Below, in pieces: positions 51,362 through 59,767 of a stretch of 64,000 bases of DNA. Under the pieces are notes generated by a model. That model saw nothing but the letters and a program-made list of their open reading frames with translations, was not told the DNA's origin and did no database searches. Source of the DNA: Flavihumibacter solisilvae (GTDB lineage: Bacteria > Bacteroidota > Bacteroidia > Chitinophagales > Chitinophagaceae); NCBI RefSeq assembly GCF_000814475.1, contig NZ_JSVC01000003.1, positions 1 to 64,000 of the forward strand, in the 5' to 3' direction. The translations under genes were made by a program, and so were the position numbers. Numbering within the stretch: the stretch's first letter is position 1; the number at the start of each line of letters is the position of its first letter.

Positions 51362-52564
51362 TTATTTCTTTCCGATACGATACAGTTTACCCTGGTCTGT
51401 AATGGCATACAACGCACCATCAGTTCCCTGCGTAATATCCCTGAAACGCTGGTTCTCACCTGGCAACAGTCTCTCTTCACCGGTCACCTTATTATTCTCG
51501 ATCACCAACCTGCAAATGTGCATTCCACTCAATGCAGAAATGAATAGGTTATTCTTCCATTCAGGAATCGCGTCACCGCTATAGAAGGTAATACCGCTGG
51601 GCGAAATCACCGGGTCCCAGTAATACACCGGCTGTTCCATGCCTTCTTTCTGCTGGATCGCACTACCGACTTTGTCGCCGCTATACTCAATTCCATATGT
51701 AATTGTCGGCCAGCCATAATTCTTGCCCGGCTCTACACGGTTCACTTCATCGCCACCACGTGGTCCGAATTCCGCATCCCACAAATCGCCGGTTGCAGGA
51801 TTGATCGCAATCCCCTGCACATTCCTGTGACCGTAAGAATAGAGTTCCGGTCTTGGGCCGGCTATTCCTACGAAGGGATTTCCCTGCGCCGGCTTACCAT
51901 CAACAGTTATGCGAATGATCTTGCCAAGCCCCGATTTAAGGTCCTGGGCCTGTGGACGCGTTTCGATATCAGAGCGTTCGCCGGTCGACAAAAACAGCGT
52001 TCCGTCTTTTGCAAACAATACGCGGCCACCGTAGTGCAGCGTTCCTTTGTATTCAGGAGTTGCGCGGTAAATTACCACAACGTTTTCGAGGCTTTTTTCA
52101 TCGGCAGACAACTTCCCTTTGGCAACGGAAGTAAGGGTGCCGCCCGGGCGGGGCTCGGAGAAAGCCCAGTATACCATCCTGCTGCTTTTGAAATCCGGGG
52201 CGAGCGTGATCCCCAGCAATCCGCCCTGTCCACCACTGGCCACCTTTGGCACGCCGTTGATTGCTTCTCCCACTTCACCGGAAGCAGTTACGATCTTCAT
52301 CGCACCATCTTTCTCGGTAACAAGGAACCTGCCGTCAGGCATCGCTGTAATACCCCAGGGGCGCTTCAGCGAAGAGGTGATCACTTTCCCTTCGTAAGGG
52401 GTCTCAGTCTTAACCGCTCCAATCCGCGTCTGACCTGCGAACGCAGGCTTATAATCGGCATTGGGCTTCTTCGTTTCTACAGAATTTGATTGCTGTGCAC
52501 TTGAATCACAGGCAGCCAGTACCACGACTGCCGCACTGATCATTATTAGACGTACTTTATCCAT
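51362..52564 (-). CDS. PQQ-dependent sugar dehydrogenase, lipoprotein (YliI/soluble GDH type)
   Basis: A 400-residue lipoprotein (lipobox VLAAC near residue 19) of the six-bladed beta-propeller aldose dehydrogenase family. Conserved stretches are SLKRPWGITAMPDGRFLVTE near residue 65, GGQGGLLGITLAPDF near 110, LHYGGRVLFAKDGTLFLSTG near 175 with GERSD, SYGHRNVQGIAINPATGDLW near 245, GPRGGDEVNRVEPGKNYGWP, and TQGTDGALYAITDQGKLYRI at the end. It oxidises aldoses with PQQ and Ca2+ at the membrane surface; the adjacent cytochrome c would take the electrons. No PQQ biosynthesis genes are in the window. Confidence 0.92.
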   Translation of the reverse strand: MDKVRLIMISAAVVVLAACDSSAQQSNSVETKKPNADYKPAFAGQTRIGAVKTETPYEGKVITSSLKRPWGITAMPDGRFLVTEKDGAMKIVTASGEVGEAINGVPKVASGGQGGLLGITLAPDFKSSRMVYWAFSEPRPGGTLTSVAKGKLSADEKSLENVVVIYRATPEYKGTLHYGGRVLFAKDGTLFLSTGERSDIETRPQAQDLKSGLGKIIRITVDGKPAQGNPFVGIAGPRPELYSYGHRNVQGIAINPATGDLWDAEFGPRGGDEVNRVEPGKNYGWPTITYGIEYSGDKVGSAIQQKEGMEQPVYYWDPVISPSGITFYSGDAIPEWKNNLFISALSGMHICRLVIENNKVTGEERLLPGENQRFRDITQGTDGALYAITDQGKLYRIGKK

Positions 52565-52674
52565 TGCTGATAGTCAATTGTTTTAGAGTCTCCAAATATA
52601 GTGTACCATCAGGAGATCTGCCGGCAACAATCAAGCCATCAGCATATTTTTTCAGGGTCACCCGTCCGCCATGG

Positions 52675-53754
52675 TTATTTTAAGGGCTGGGCATCAGGAA
52701 ATTTCCAGCTGCCATCAAGGATCTCCTTCCGCGGACGATAAAGCCGCACCCAATAATTCCAGCCTGGCATTATGGGTATACAATTCGGTATCCTGCCATC
52801 GCAACCACCGAACTGGATGGTCACCGAACTGTCGGCATCCATTTTCGCAGTAACATTATTGAGAGAATAGGCATTCAGGTCGTTCTTCTGGAAATAGCCT
52901 TCCTTATTGTACACGCTCACAGACCAAAACCCATTTACCGGTACCTTCTTTACTTTGAGGCTATAAACGGTGCCATTATTCTCAGATGGAATCGAGCTGA
53001 TGTACAACGCATCTTTTTCCGCATTTCCGCCCCAGCCAGTGGCAGTACCAATCATGTGGCGTTCGGAATCCACCTCCTGCTTTGTACCGAACATTTCCCG
53101 CGTGTCTGTAAATTTCTTGCTTGCCTCTATCAGGGAGTCGTGAATCCGTTTCTGACTCACCTGATCCCAGTTTGGAATTTCAAAACTCCCTTTGTTTTCC
53201 TGGTCAATTTTAACAGCATCCTGTAATGCCTTCACGCGCGCCAGGTCTTTTTCGTCATTCGGATCAATGAAAGTGCGAAGTGCAAACATCACATATCGCG
53301 TTCCCACTTTGCCTTTATTGAAAGTGAAAGTGCCTGGTGCATATACGGTTTTAGCATAATGGTCTTCATCGATGATCATCATCGACATGAATCTTTTGCC
53401 GGGATCAGGCAGTGTGATAGTAACCGGGGATGCATCAAGATCAAAAACGCCTGAAGAATATAATACATCGCGATTTGCCCTGATCACTGACTGGTTGTCT
53501 ATCGACATCAGCTCGTGGCGATGGAAGAATTTGCCGGTACCGCCGGCGTCCTTCACTGCAGTGGAAAAGTACATGTCCGTTTCCGCGCGGACGAAATTAT
53601 CGGCATTCACCGTGACCAAATCCTTTGAACTGTCCGCTATTACTGACTGGATTTCAGTTTTAGGGATCTGCGCCAGGGGCTCTGCGTGCTGCGAATTTTC
53701 TCCGCAAGCTGACAGTAACACCGCCAGTGCAAATGCAAAGGATATTTTGTTCAT
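52675..53754 (-). CDS. DUF1254/DUF1214-domain lipoprotein
   Basis: A 359-residue lipoprotein (lipobox LLSAC near residue 17) with a DUF1254 part (about residues 40-140: VRAETDMYFSTAVKDAGG; FHRHELMSIDNQSVIRANRD) and a C-terminal DUF1214 domain (VPVNGFWSVSVYNKEGYF; YSLNNVTAKMDADSSVTIQF; PIMPGWNYWVRLYRPRKEIL). Proteins of this type are common near oxidative or stress genes but their role is not established. The ATG at 53754 is chosen because it directly precedes the signal sequence; an upstream start adds 11 residues. Confidence 0.85.
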   Translation of the reverse strand: MNKISFAFALAVLLSACGENSQHAEPLAQIPKTEIQSVIADSSKDLVTVNADNFVRAETDMYFSTAVKDAGGTGKFFHRHELMSIDNQSVIRANRDVLYSSGVFDLDASPVTITLPDPGKRFMSMMIIDEDHYAKTVYAPGTFTFNKGKVGTRYVMFALRTFIDPNDEKDLARVKALQDAVKIDQENKGSFEIPNWDQVSQKRIHDSLIEASKKFTDTREMFGTKQEVDSERHMIGTATGWGGNAEKDALYISSIPSENNGTVYSLKVKKVPVNGFWSVSVYNKEGYFQKNDLNAYSLNNVTAKMDADSSVTIQFGGCDGRIPNCIPIMPGWNYWVRLYRPRKEILDGSWKFPDAQPLK

Positions 53755-53949
53755 TTTCGGTGAGTTTAGCTGGTATGGAAAAGACACCAGGCAATCACTT
53801 CAGCCACCACTGGATGTGATGATTTATTTGGCGTTTTATGCAAAAGCTTTTCGGACGAATTGGATTAAAGTCTCTACAGCCTGAAAGGCTTCGCTGGTAT
53901 TCTTTTTGATCATATTTTGGAAGAATGATAACTTAAAAATGGAAAGAGT

Positions 53950-54144
53950 ATGAGCGACGATCTATCAAATACAGGTAAACGGGACGACATTCGGATCAGC
54001 GGTAGCCAGGAGCATGAAATCCGCTATTGGTCTGAAAAATGGGGCGTATCTACCTCGATCTTAAAACAGGCAGTAATCGAAGCTGGTCCACTCGTAAAAA
54101 ATGTAGAATCCTGGCTCCGGGAAAATAATCACCTGAAATCCTGA
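53950..54144 (+). CDS. DUF3606 domain protein
   Basis: A 64-residue cytoplasmic protein almost entirely made of a DUF3606 domain (RISGSQEHEIRYWSEKWGVS; ILKQAVIEAGPLVKNVESWL). The family is small, helical and of unknown function. It sits divergent from the DUF1254 lipoprotein gene and 78 bases before the next gene on the same strand. Confidence 0.8.
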   Translation: MSDDLSNTGKRDDIRISGSQEHEIRYWSEKWGVSTSILKQAVIEAGPLVKNVESWLRENNHLKS

Positions 54145-54222
54145 TAATTCATTCGGGCGGTGAAGTCGGAGTGGCTAGGTTGTCCTGACAATGTATGTAA
54201 TGTTTGTCCGAAATTTACCGGC

Positions 54223-54600
54223 ATGAAAAATCTACTTTTTGCATTTTTTGCAATAATCTTAGGCAACAGTCTTTCCGCCCAGGAGCAGAACAAACAGATT
54301 GTGCGGCTTGCAAAGCTGGTGATCGACTCTGCACAACTGCAGCGTTATAACGAATTCCTGAAAGAAGGAGTTGAAACCTCTGTCAGGCTTGAGCCAGGCG
54401 TCCTCACCTTGTTTGCGGTTGCTGAAAAAGAAAGACCCACGCACATTACGATCCTGGAGATCTATGCCAACGCCGAAGCATATAAACAGCACCTCCAGAC
54501 AACCCACTTCCTGAAATATAAAAATGGTACGAAGGATATGGTCAAGTCACTCGAACTCGTTGAGACGATTCCATTGGTACCGGGAATGAAAATAAAGTGA
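54223..54600 (+). CDS. Exported antibiotic-biosynthesis-monooxygenase (ABM) fold protein
   Basis: A 125-residue protein with signal peptide (MKNLLFAFFAIILGNSLSAQ) and a single ABM-like ferredoxin-fold domain (RLAKLVIDSAQLQRYNEFLK; GVLTLFAVAEKERPTHITIL; YKQHLQTTHFLKYKNGTKDM). Such domains are cofactor-free oxygenases or stress proteins; an exported copy is less common. The ATG at 54223 is preferred to a start 63 bases upstream that would precede the signal peptide. Its 3' end is 10 bases from the convergent OsmC-ferredoxin gene. Confidence 0.85.
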   Translation: MKNLLFAFFAIILGNSLSAQEQNKQIVRLAKLVIDSAQLQRYNEFLKEGVETSVRLEPGVLTLFAVAEKERPTHITILEIYANAEAYKQHLQTTHFLKYKNGTKDMVKSLELVETIPLVPGMKIK

Positions 54601-54610
54601 GACCAGTTGG

Positions 54611-55279
54611 CTATGTAGCCTGCCCTGTTTCTCCCGGGTTCAGTTCACCATTGTATAGGAAACCAAGCGCGCCCGAAGGGCACCTGTGCACCTGCTCTTT
54701 AATCCTGTCTGCCGGCGCTCCATTGGGATCGATCCACTTGCGCTCTGAAGGTTTAAATACCGTCGGCAACTGCGTCCAGCAACGGGTGGAATGCTGGCAC
54801 AATTCCGGCTTCCATACCACAGTGATCTCTTCGTTCGCATAGTTGATCGTCTTCGTCTCCTCGTCCCGGAAGACGAATACCCGCACTTTCACCTCACCCT
54901 GCACGATCTTTGAAATCGGGCATTTCTTTGCGATCTCCAACAACTTCGTTTTCTGTTCCGCGCTTACCGGGCTCAGGAAAAGAATATCGCAGTCGATGAC
55001 TGTCGTCAACGATCCGTCTTTCGTTTCGTGGTACAGGTTTGAACTGATCGCGATCTGATCAATTTCCCAACCCTTCCTGTCAATATACATCCGCAACGTA
55101 ATCAGCTTGCACGATGAAAGGGAAGATAGCAACAGCGTATAAGGATCAGGCCCCGAATCTTCACCGCCAACTGATGGCGGTTCGTCCGCAATAAACTTCC
55201 CGTTGCGCCATTCGATGGTGCACTGGTATTTTTTCGTTGTTATCCCGGCGTGAACCGGTTGCTCTAATTTGTATCTCAT
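54611..55279 (-). CDS. OsmC - (4Fe-4S)-binding fusion protein
   Basis: A 222-residue two-domain protein. The OsmC part (about residues 10-130) contains the strand pair around WRNGKFIADEPPSVGGEDSG, and DPYTLLLSSLSSCKLITLRM near residue 45 holds one of the two redox cysteines. The other is in IAKKCPISKIV near residue 118. The C-terminal Fer4_19-type domain (about residues 145-212: VVWKPELCQHSTRCWTQLP; the final VHRCPSGALGF) carries cysteines for an iron-sulfur cluster. OsmC proteins reduce organic hydroperoxides; the fused domain may feed electrons. This architecture is known but not well characterised. Confidence 0.88.
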   Translation of the reverse strand: MRYKLEQPVHAGITTKKYQCTIEWRNGKFIADEPPSVGGEDSGPDPYTLLLSSLSSCKLITLRMYIDRKGWEIDQIAISSNLYHETKDGSLTTVIDCDILFLSPVSAEQKTKLLEIAKKCPISKIVQGEVKVRVFVFRDEETKTINYANEEITVVWKPELCQHSTRCWTQLPTVFKPSERKWIDPNGAPADRIKEQVHRCPSGALGFLYNGELNPGETGQAT

Positions 55280-55351
55280 GGTAAACCTGTTGAAGCGGGC
55301 AGGAAAAGTGTTGATAGGGCAGGAGCCTGAAGATAAATTTACCGAAACTAT

Positions 55352-56125
55352 CTACAGAGTTGTAATAAATCGTTGGACCAGCTCCGCGGTTTCTGCTGAC
55401 GCTTCCTTGTGCGGTGTATGACCAATGCCAGGCATGATTACCACCTCTGCGCGCCCGCCCACCCGTCTCGCAATTCCTTCCACCTGTTGAAGGGTTCCGA
55501 ATTCATCCTTGTCGCCCTGGATAATAAGGGCAGGACAAACCACCCCCGGTAAAAAGCCCGTGATATCCCAGCTCCTGAATGCTTCACTAAGCCAGGTGTC
55601 CGTCCATGCATGAAATATTGCGTCCGTTTTTTCGCCGTGATATTTTGCAAGACGGCTTTCCAGGTCAGTTTCTTCATAGCTCTTCACAGCTGCTTCAATT
55701 CCATCAAGGGTTTCCTGTTGAACGAAAATGTGGGCTGCTTCCGAAACCAATGCTTTGACCCGCTCCGGGTATTTTGCTGCCGCGATCAATGCAATGGAAC
55801 CACCATCGCTATGGCCAAACAAAATAGCGGATGAAATCTCCAATTGCGCCAACAGGCTGTTCAACGTATCCGCTTCATCTTCCAGGTATTTGTTGGTTCG
55901 TTTAATGGGGGAAAACGGATCCGAACTGCCATAACCTTTCCTGTCATAAACCAGCAGGTTGCAGTTCGTTGCTTCCGCGAGCATAAACGGGAAGTCGCGC
56001 CACAACGCCACACAGCCCAACGAATCATGCAGGAATACGATCGTGGGTTGAGCCTGATCCTTTTCAACAAACCGTATGTACAACCGGTCACCATTGACAT
56101 CGACCAGTGAATCTAAATTGCGCAT
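55352..56125 (-). CDS. Alpha/beta hydrolase (Ser nucleophile)
   Basis: A 257-residue cytoplasmic alpha/beta hydrolase of the epoxide-hydrolase/lactonase-like group. The oxyanion segment FLHDSLGCVALWRDFP is at about residue 32, the nucleophile elbow LFGHSDGGSIALIAA near 100, a catalytic acid in IQGDKDEFGT near 208 and the histidine in IMPGIGHTPHKEAS near 236. The substrate is not assignable. It follows the methyltransferase gene by 9 bases on the same strand. Confidence 0.92.
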   Translation of the reverse strand: MRNLDSLVDVNGDRLYIRFVEKDQAQPTIVFLHDSLGCVALWRDFPFMLAEATNCNLLVYDRKGYGSSDPFSPIKRTNKYLEDEADTLNSLLAQLEISSAILFGHSDGGSIALIAAAKYPERVKALVSEAAHIFVQQETLDGIEAAVKSYEETDLESRLAKYHGEKTDAIFHAWTDTWLSEAFRSWDITGFLPGVVCPALIIQGDKDEFGTLQQVEGIARRVGGRAEVVIMPGIGHTPHKEASAETAELVQRFITTL

Positions 56126-56134
56126 GCATTGAAA

Positions 56135-56746
56135 TTACGTGACCGTATTCTTCCGGCAGGTGATAAAATAGAAGGGGAATTTCTCGTTGACCTCTTTGAT
56201 CTCAGCCAATCCTGCTTCACCAAACTCTTCCCTGATCGACTCCTCGTCATAGAAGAACATCTTAACGCCGTCGAAGATCTCATACCGGTCTTTGCTTATC
56301 ATTTTTCCCTGTCCATAAGTGTGAGCTTTTTTTGAGATCATCGTGAATACCATGTTACCGCCCTCGGCCAATTGATTGTAGCAATCGCGGACAAGTTTCT
56401 TTCGTTCGTTGTTGTCCAGCAGGTGTATCAGTGCATAACAAAATACGCCATCATACATCCGCTCATCGAACGGCATGTCCGTCACGGAACCGTGGTGAAT
56501 GACCATGTCCGGGCCATAATGTTTTGCCGCCATTTCAATGGCTGTATTTGAAATTTCAATCCCGGTCACCGCAATTCCTGATTCCCGGAATACCTGTGCA
56601 TTCCGCCCGTAACCAATGCCGGGAATCAGAATATTCTTTATAGATTTTTCAACAAAGAGATCTTTCGCCAGGATAGCAGACTGCGCCGGTTCAAAACCCC
56701 ACATTTCTTTCTTTTCAGCAAAGTTCGATTCCCAGAATTCTGTCAT
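56135..56746 (-). CDS. Class I SAM-dependent methyltransferase
   Basis: A 203-residue Rossmann-fold methyltransferase similar to thiopurine/tellurite-type enzymes. The SAM-binding glycine-rich motif is LIPGIGYGRNAQVFRESG near residue 40, followed by the acidic motif VTGIEISNTAIEMAAK and the post-motif MYDGVFCYALIHLL. A substrate cannot be predicted. It lies 3 bases after the DUF4349 gene and upstream of the hydrolase gene, forming a short minus-strand operon. Confidence 0.9.
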   Translation of the reverse strand: MTEFWESNFAEKKEMWGFEPAQSAILAKDLFVEKSIKNILIPGIGYGRNAQVFRESGIAVTGIEISNTAIEMAAKHYGPDMVIHHGSVTDMPFDERMYDGVFCYALIHLLDNNERKKLVRDCYNQLAEGGNMVFTMISKKAHTYGQGKMISKDRYEIFDGVKMFFYDEESIREEFGEAGLAEIKEVNEKFPFYFITCRKNTVT

Positions 56747-56749
56747 GCT

Positions 56750-57616
56750 TTATAGTTTGCGCGCAAAGATTGCGCATTTTAACCGATTCCTATACCTGTA
56801 AGCAATTATAGTTCCTGTCAAAAACACGATGAACATCCACAGGTGCGCGAGGGCAATTACAAATTCGATAAAGTAATGCCATCCATTATTGAATGCATTC
56901 AGCAGTCGGGTTCCGACAGGTAAATTATACCGGTCAATGTTGTAGTTGGCCACGACTTCCTGTCGCACCACATCATTCTGGAAGACAAACATGTCAACTG
57001 TGCTGTACCTTACGTCTGCATCTATATAGCGATTGCCGATCTGCTGGTCAATCGCTTCATCATTCAGTAACACTGAATAATAATTTTGCTCATACTTTTT
57101 TACCTGCTTCGAAGCACGTGATAAAACTTCTTTCCGCGCCTTTTCTTTCAGGTTATTCTGAAGGTATGCAAGACTCCTGTCATCGATATGCAAACTGCTG
57201 TTGCTGGTGAAATAGCCCAGGTCAGCAATATTGTTCAGGAAGGTTTCCAGGTGTTCTGATGGAATTCGTGCTGTGATGTTTACCCCGGGCCTTAGGGTAG
57301 TAAAAACAAGGAGTGAATCATTGCCGAGTCTTAGTTCTTTCCTTCCCGTCTCCACGGCTTCCAGCTGCTGATCGAAGATCATCCCGCCCATATTCCTGGC
57401 AATTTCGGATACCGATCTCGCACTTTTCTCCACATCACGTACCTTGAATTGGATTGAAGCTTTGCGAACAAGTTTCACTGAGTCGCCGGACAAGCCGGTA
57501 ACCGAAACGGAATCACTTATCGCGGCGAGTTCGCCTTTGTATTCCCCTGAATTATTATAACATCCCTGGATGAAAAGAACTGTAACGAAGCACAGCAGGC
57601 AGGCAATATATTTCAT
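56750..57616 (-). CDS. DUF4349-domain lipoprotein
   Basis: A 288-residue lipoprotein (lipobox FIQGC near residue 19) with the DUF4349 layout. A coiled region with IQFKVRDVEKSARSVSEIAR near residue 55 is followed by a beta domain around TARIPSEHLETFLNNI and LGYFTSNSSLHIDDRS. A helical stretch from KARKEVLSRAS comes next, then a single C-terminal transmembrane helix at about residues 255-275 (LAHLWMFIVFLTGTIIAYRY). It is anchored at both ends, so it probably spans the periplasmic side. Function unknown. The ATG at 57616 is chosen over 57652. Confidence 0.85.
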   Translation of the reverse strand: MKYIACLLCFVTVLFIQGCYNNSGEYKGELAAISDSVSVTGLSGDSVKLVRKASIQFKVRDVEKSARSVSEIARNMGGMIFDQQLEAVETGRKELRLGNDSLLVFTTLRPGVNITARIPSEHLETFLNNIADLGYFTSNSSLHIDDRSLAYLQNNLKEKARKEVLSRASKQVKKYEQNYYSVLLNDEAIDQQIGNRYIDADVRYSTVDMFVFQNDVVRQEVVANYNIDRYNLPVGTRLLNAFNNGWHYFIEFVIALAHLWMFIVFLTGTIIAYRYRNRLKCAIFARKL

Positions 57617-57700
57617 AACGGTTGGTTTCCCATTGATACGTCCGTCCATCAATTGGTAACCTCCAAAAAATCCTAATTCTCTTTAACATAAAACCCATGC

Positions 57701-58045
57701 CTACAGTTTCTTCTTACCACGGGGTAAATTTGAAGTTGTTTTTTCTACTTTACCTGGTCTCACTACAAGCGGTTTCCCAAGTGCGGTTTCTAGGTTTACT
57801 AAGGTTTCAAGGGTGAAATTTTCGTTTCCTTTAATCCATTTGTTTACCAGCTGCGGTGTAACGTTCATTTCTTCGGCAAGACGTTTTTGCGTCCAGCCAA
57901 GTTCATCCAACCTGGCCAGGATGTCAAAAGCAATCAACTGTGACATCTTAATGAATTTTCTCCGCTCCTGTCTTTCCTTAATGCTTTCAAAAGTGTTTGT
58001 TTTTTCTTTTGAAACCAACTGGAGGAATTTTTCTTTAGTTGTCAT
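57701..58045 (-). CDS. XRE-family antitoxin-like DNA-binding protein
   Basis: A 114-residue protein with a Cro/CI-type helix-turn-helix at about residues 44-95 (LGWTQKRLAEEMNVTPQLVN; KWIKGNENFTLETLVNLETA). The N-terminal third is helical and charged, which would bind the toxin, and the C-terminus is basic (LPRGKKKL). Its start codon lies 11 bases inside the upstream toxin-like gene, so the pair is translationally coupled. It would neutralise that protein and repress the pair through the palindrome at 58571-58590. Confidence 0.85.
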   Translation of the reverse strand: MTTKEKFLQLVSKEKTNTFESIKERQERRKFIKMSQLIAFDILARLDELGWTQKRLAEEMNVTPQLVNKWIKGNENFTLETLVNLETALGKPLVVRPGKVEKTTSNLPRGKKKL

Positions 58046-58568
58046 AGCCTTCTTCAATTAAAAATTCAAAAAATGAATCAGCATCAAAAATTCCATTCGA
58101 CTGTAAATAGCTTCTGGCTTGCTCCAATTTTACCAGCTCTCTTTGTGTATGGTTTCGGTCAGACATAAGGTGCGTTAATTTGATAGTTCCCCCGGTTATG
58201 ACGAAACAGTTGGTGTCAATTCGAAGCGCGTAAAGCCGTAAGCAATATGCCCTTCGTTTACGCAGCGAGAGAACTTTAGGGTCATATTCATAATTGCGCA
58301 AGGGCACGAAAAACTGGTCCAACGACTTTTCGGGATCTTCACAAATTCTGATAATAGCATCTTCTGTTTCCTGTACTGCTATTAGAATCTGGTCCAATAT
58401 TTTCGGAAGATCCTGGTCAATTTGCAGGTCTTCAATATTCTCAATCAGGAACTTATGTAAGTACTCTGGGTCGTTCCATAAATCTAACACCCTGGTTAAT
58501 TCATCCTTGTCCTCCGGTGTATAACAGAAGGAAAATAGCTTCTCTGCGAAGATAGAAACAATTTTCAT
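58035..58568 (-). CDS. Putative RelE/HigB-like toxin partner
   Basis: A 177-residue cytoplasmic protein directly upstream of, and overlapping, the XRE gene. The C-terminal half (about residues 95-165) has a strand-rich core, LRKRRAYCLRLYALRIDTNC then FVITGGTIKLTHLMSDRNHT, followed by a helix (QRELVKLEQARSYLQ), an order like HigB/Gp49-type RelE toxins. The first 90 residues are helical and acidic and are extra compared with usual 90-110-residue toxins. Assignment rests on context (toxin-first order, overlap, operator) more than on sequence; the catalytic residues of RelE are not clear. Confidence 0.6.
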   Translation of the reverse strand: MKIVSIFAEKLFSFCYTPEDKDELTRVLDLWNDPEYLHKFLIENIEDLQIDQDLPKILDQILIAVQETEDAIIRICEDPEKSLDQFFVPLRNYEYDPKVLSLRKRRAYCLRLYALRIDTNCFVITGGTIKLTHLMSDRNHTQRELVKLEQARSYLQSNGIFDADSFFEFLIEEGYDN

Positions 58569-58570
58569 AA

Positions 58571-58590
58571 AATCAACCTATAGGTTAATT
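58571..58590 (-). promoter_or_regulatory. Palindromic operator of the toxin-antitoxin pair
   Basis: A 20-bp palindrome with one mismatched pair, whose 12-bp core AACCTATAGGTT is perfect, starts 3 bases upstream of the toxin-like gene start codon. The position fits autoregulation by the XRE protein. It is the strongest palindrome noticed in the intergenic regions of the window. Confidence 0.65.
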
Positions 58591-58729
58591 GCAAAATATT
58601 TTTATTCCCTGATCTTTAAGCCAGTTTGAATCTCAGTAATTAATTGTCCTGGAAAAAGGAGTAAATGACTGTATTTATTTGGGGGTGCCGGGTCTTTCTC
58701 CTGATCAGCAACTGAAGTATCTTGCGCCG

Positions 58730-59245
58730 ATGAATTACAGTTTTCGCAAAGCCGTGGCCGATGACGCAACCCACATCTGGGAAATCCTTCAACAGGCTAT
58801 CCTCCGCCGTAAAGCCGAAGGCAGCCAGCAATGGCAGGACGGATATCCTAACCCCGAGGTAGTAAAGAAGGATCTCGACAATGGTTATGGATTTGTGCTA
58901 ACCGGCGATAACGAAGTGATAGGTTATTGCGCCCTGCTGATCAACGACGAGCCAGCATATGCTAAGATCGATGGGGAATGGCTGACCAATGGTGATTTTG
59001 TAGTGGTTCACCGCGTAGCCGTATCCGAAGCCCACATCGGCAAAGGCCTTGCCAAAAAGATGATGAGTTTTATTGAACAGTTCGCTCTGGAAAACGGTAT
59101 CAACAGTGTAAAAGCGGATACCAATTTTGACAACCCACGCATGCTGAAAGTTCTGGAAGACCTTGGTTACACGTACTGCGGCGAGGTCTGGTTCCGCGGC
59201 AGTCCCCGGAAGGCTTATGAGAAAGTGCTTAGCCTTACCCCTTGA
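58730..59245 (+). CDS. GNAT-family N-acetyltransferase
   Basis: A 171-residue GNAT acetyltransferase. The acetyl-CoA loop is in VVVHRVAVSEAHIGKGLAKK near residue 100 (motif A, with G-x-G-x-A), followed by the motif B region FALENGINSVKADTNFDNPR and LGYTYCGEVWFRGSPRKAYE. The ATG at 58730 (MNYSFRKAVADDATHI) is chosen because the family N-terminus begins there. It ends 11 bases inside the convergent GNAT gene. Confidence 0.92.
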   Translation: MNYSFRKAVADDATHIWEILQQAILRRKAEGSQQWQDGYPNPEVVKKDLDNGYGFVLTGDNEVIGYCALLINDEPAYAKIDGEWLTNGDFVVVHRVAVSEAHIGKGLAKKMMSFIEQFALENGINSVKADTNFDNPRMLKVLEDLGYTYCGEVWFRGSPRKAYEKVLSLTP

Positions 59246-59759
59246 GTTGCAGCTTCATCATAATATCCGTCTGGTCATCATCGCCCAAACGGAAAATGTG
59301 TTTATCAAATTCAACGAAACCATTTTTCTTATAAAACCCAATCGCCCGCTGGTTCTCTTCCCACACACCGAGCCACACATAATCGACATCTTTATCCCTT
59401 GCAACCTGCAGGGCATATTCATAAAACAATTGTCCCACCTTTTGACCCTGGAACTCATTCAACACATAGATCCTTTCAATCTCCAGCGCCCTGCTGTCTT
59501 TCAGTTCTGTTTGTGACTGCCCGAAGTTCAGCTTCAGATAGCCAATCACCTGGTCGCCGAGCATCGCGAAATAGAATTCAGAATCGGGGTCATTCAGTTC
59601 AGCAGTCAACTTACCGGTAGCATACCATTCTTCCAGGAACTTCTTCATGTTCTCTTCCGTATTCTGCGCCGAAAAGGTTTCGTAGAACGTCTGCCTGCTG
59701 ACGTGCTGCAAAAGGTCAACGTCCTGCACCGTTACCCGTCTTATCTCAATTCTTTCCAT
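59235..59759 (-). CDS. GNAT-family N-acetyltransferase
   Basis: A 174-residue GNAT acetyltransferase with the N-terminal IRRVTVQDVDLLQHVSRQTF and motif A in IERIYVLNEFQGQKVGQLFY near residue 100, then YVWLGVWEENQRAIGFYKKN and GFVEFDKHIFRLGDDDQTDI. This pattern is close to the spermidine/spermine-type or PaiA-like group common in Bacteroidota. It is on the minus strand, 8 bases after the luciferase-like gene, with its 3' end overlapping the plus-strand GNAT gene by 11 bases. Confidence 0.92.
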   Translation of the reverse strand: MERIEIRRVTVQDVDLLQHVSRQTFYETFSAQNTEENMKKFLEEWYATGKLTAELNDPDSEFYFAMLGDQVIGYLKLNFGQSQTELKDSRALEIERIYVLNEFQGQKVGQLFYEYALQVARDKDVDYVWLGVWEENQRAIGFYKKNGFVEFDKHIFRLGDDDQTDIMMKLQLKG

Positions 59760-59767
59760 ACAGTAAT

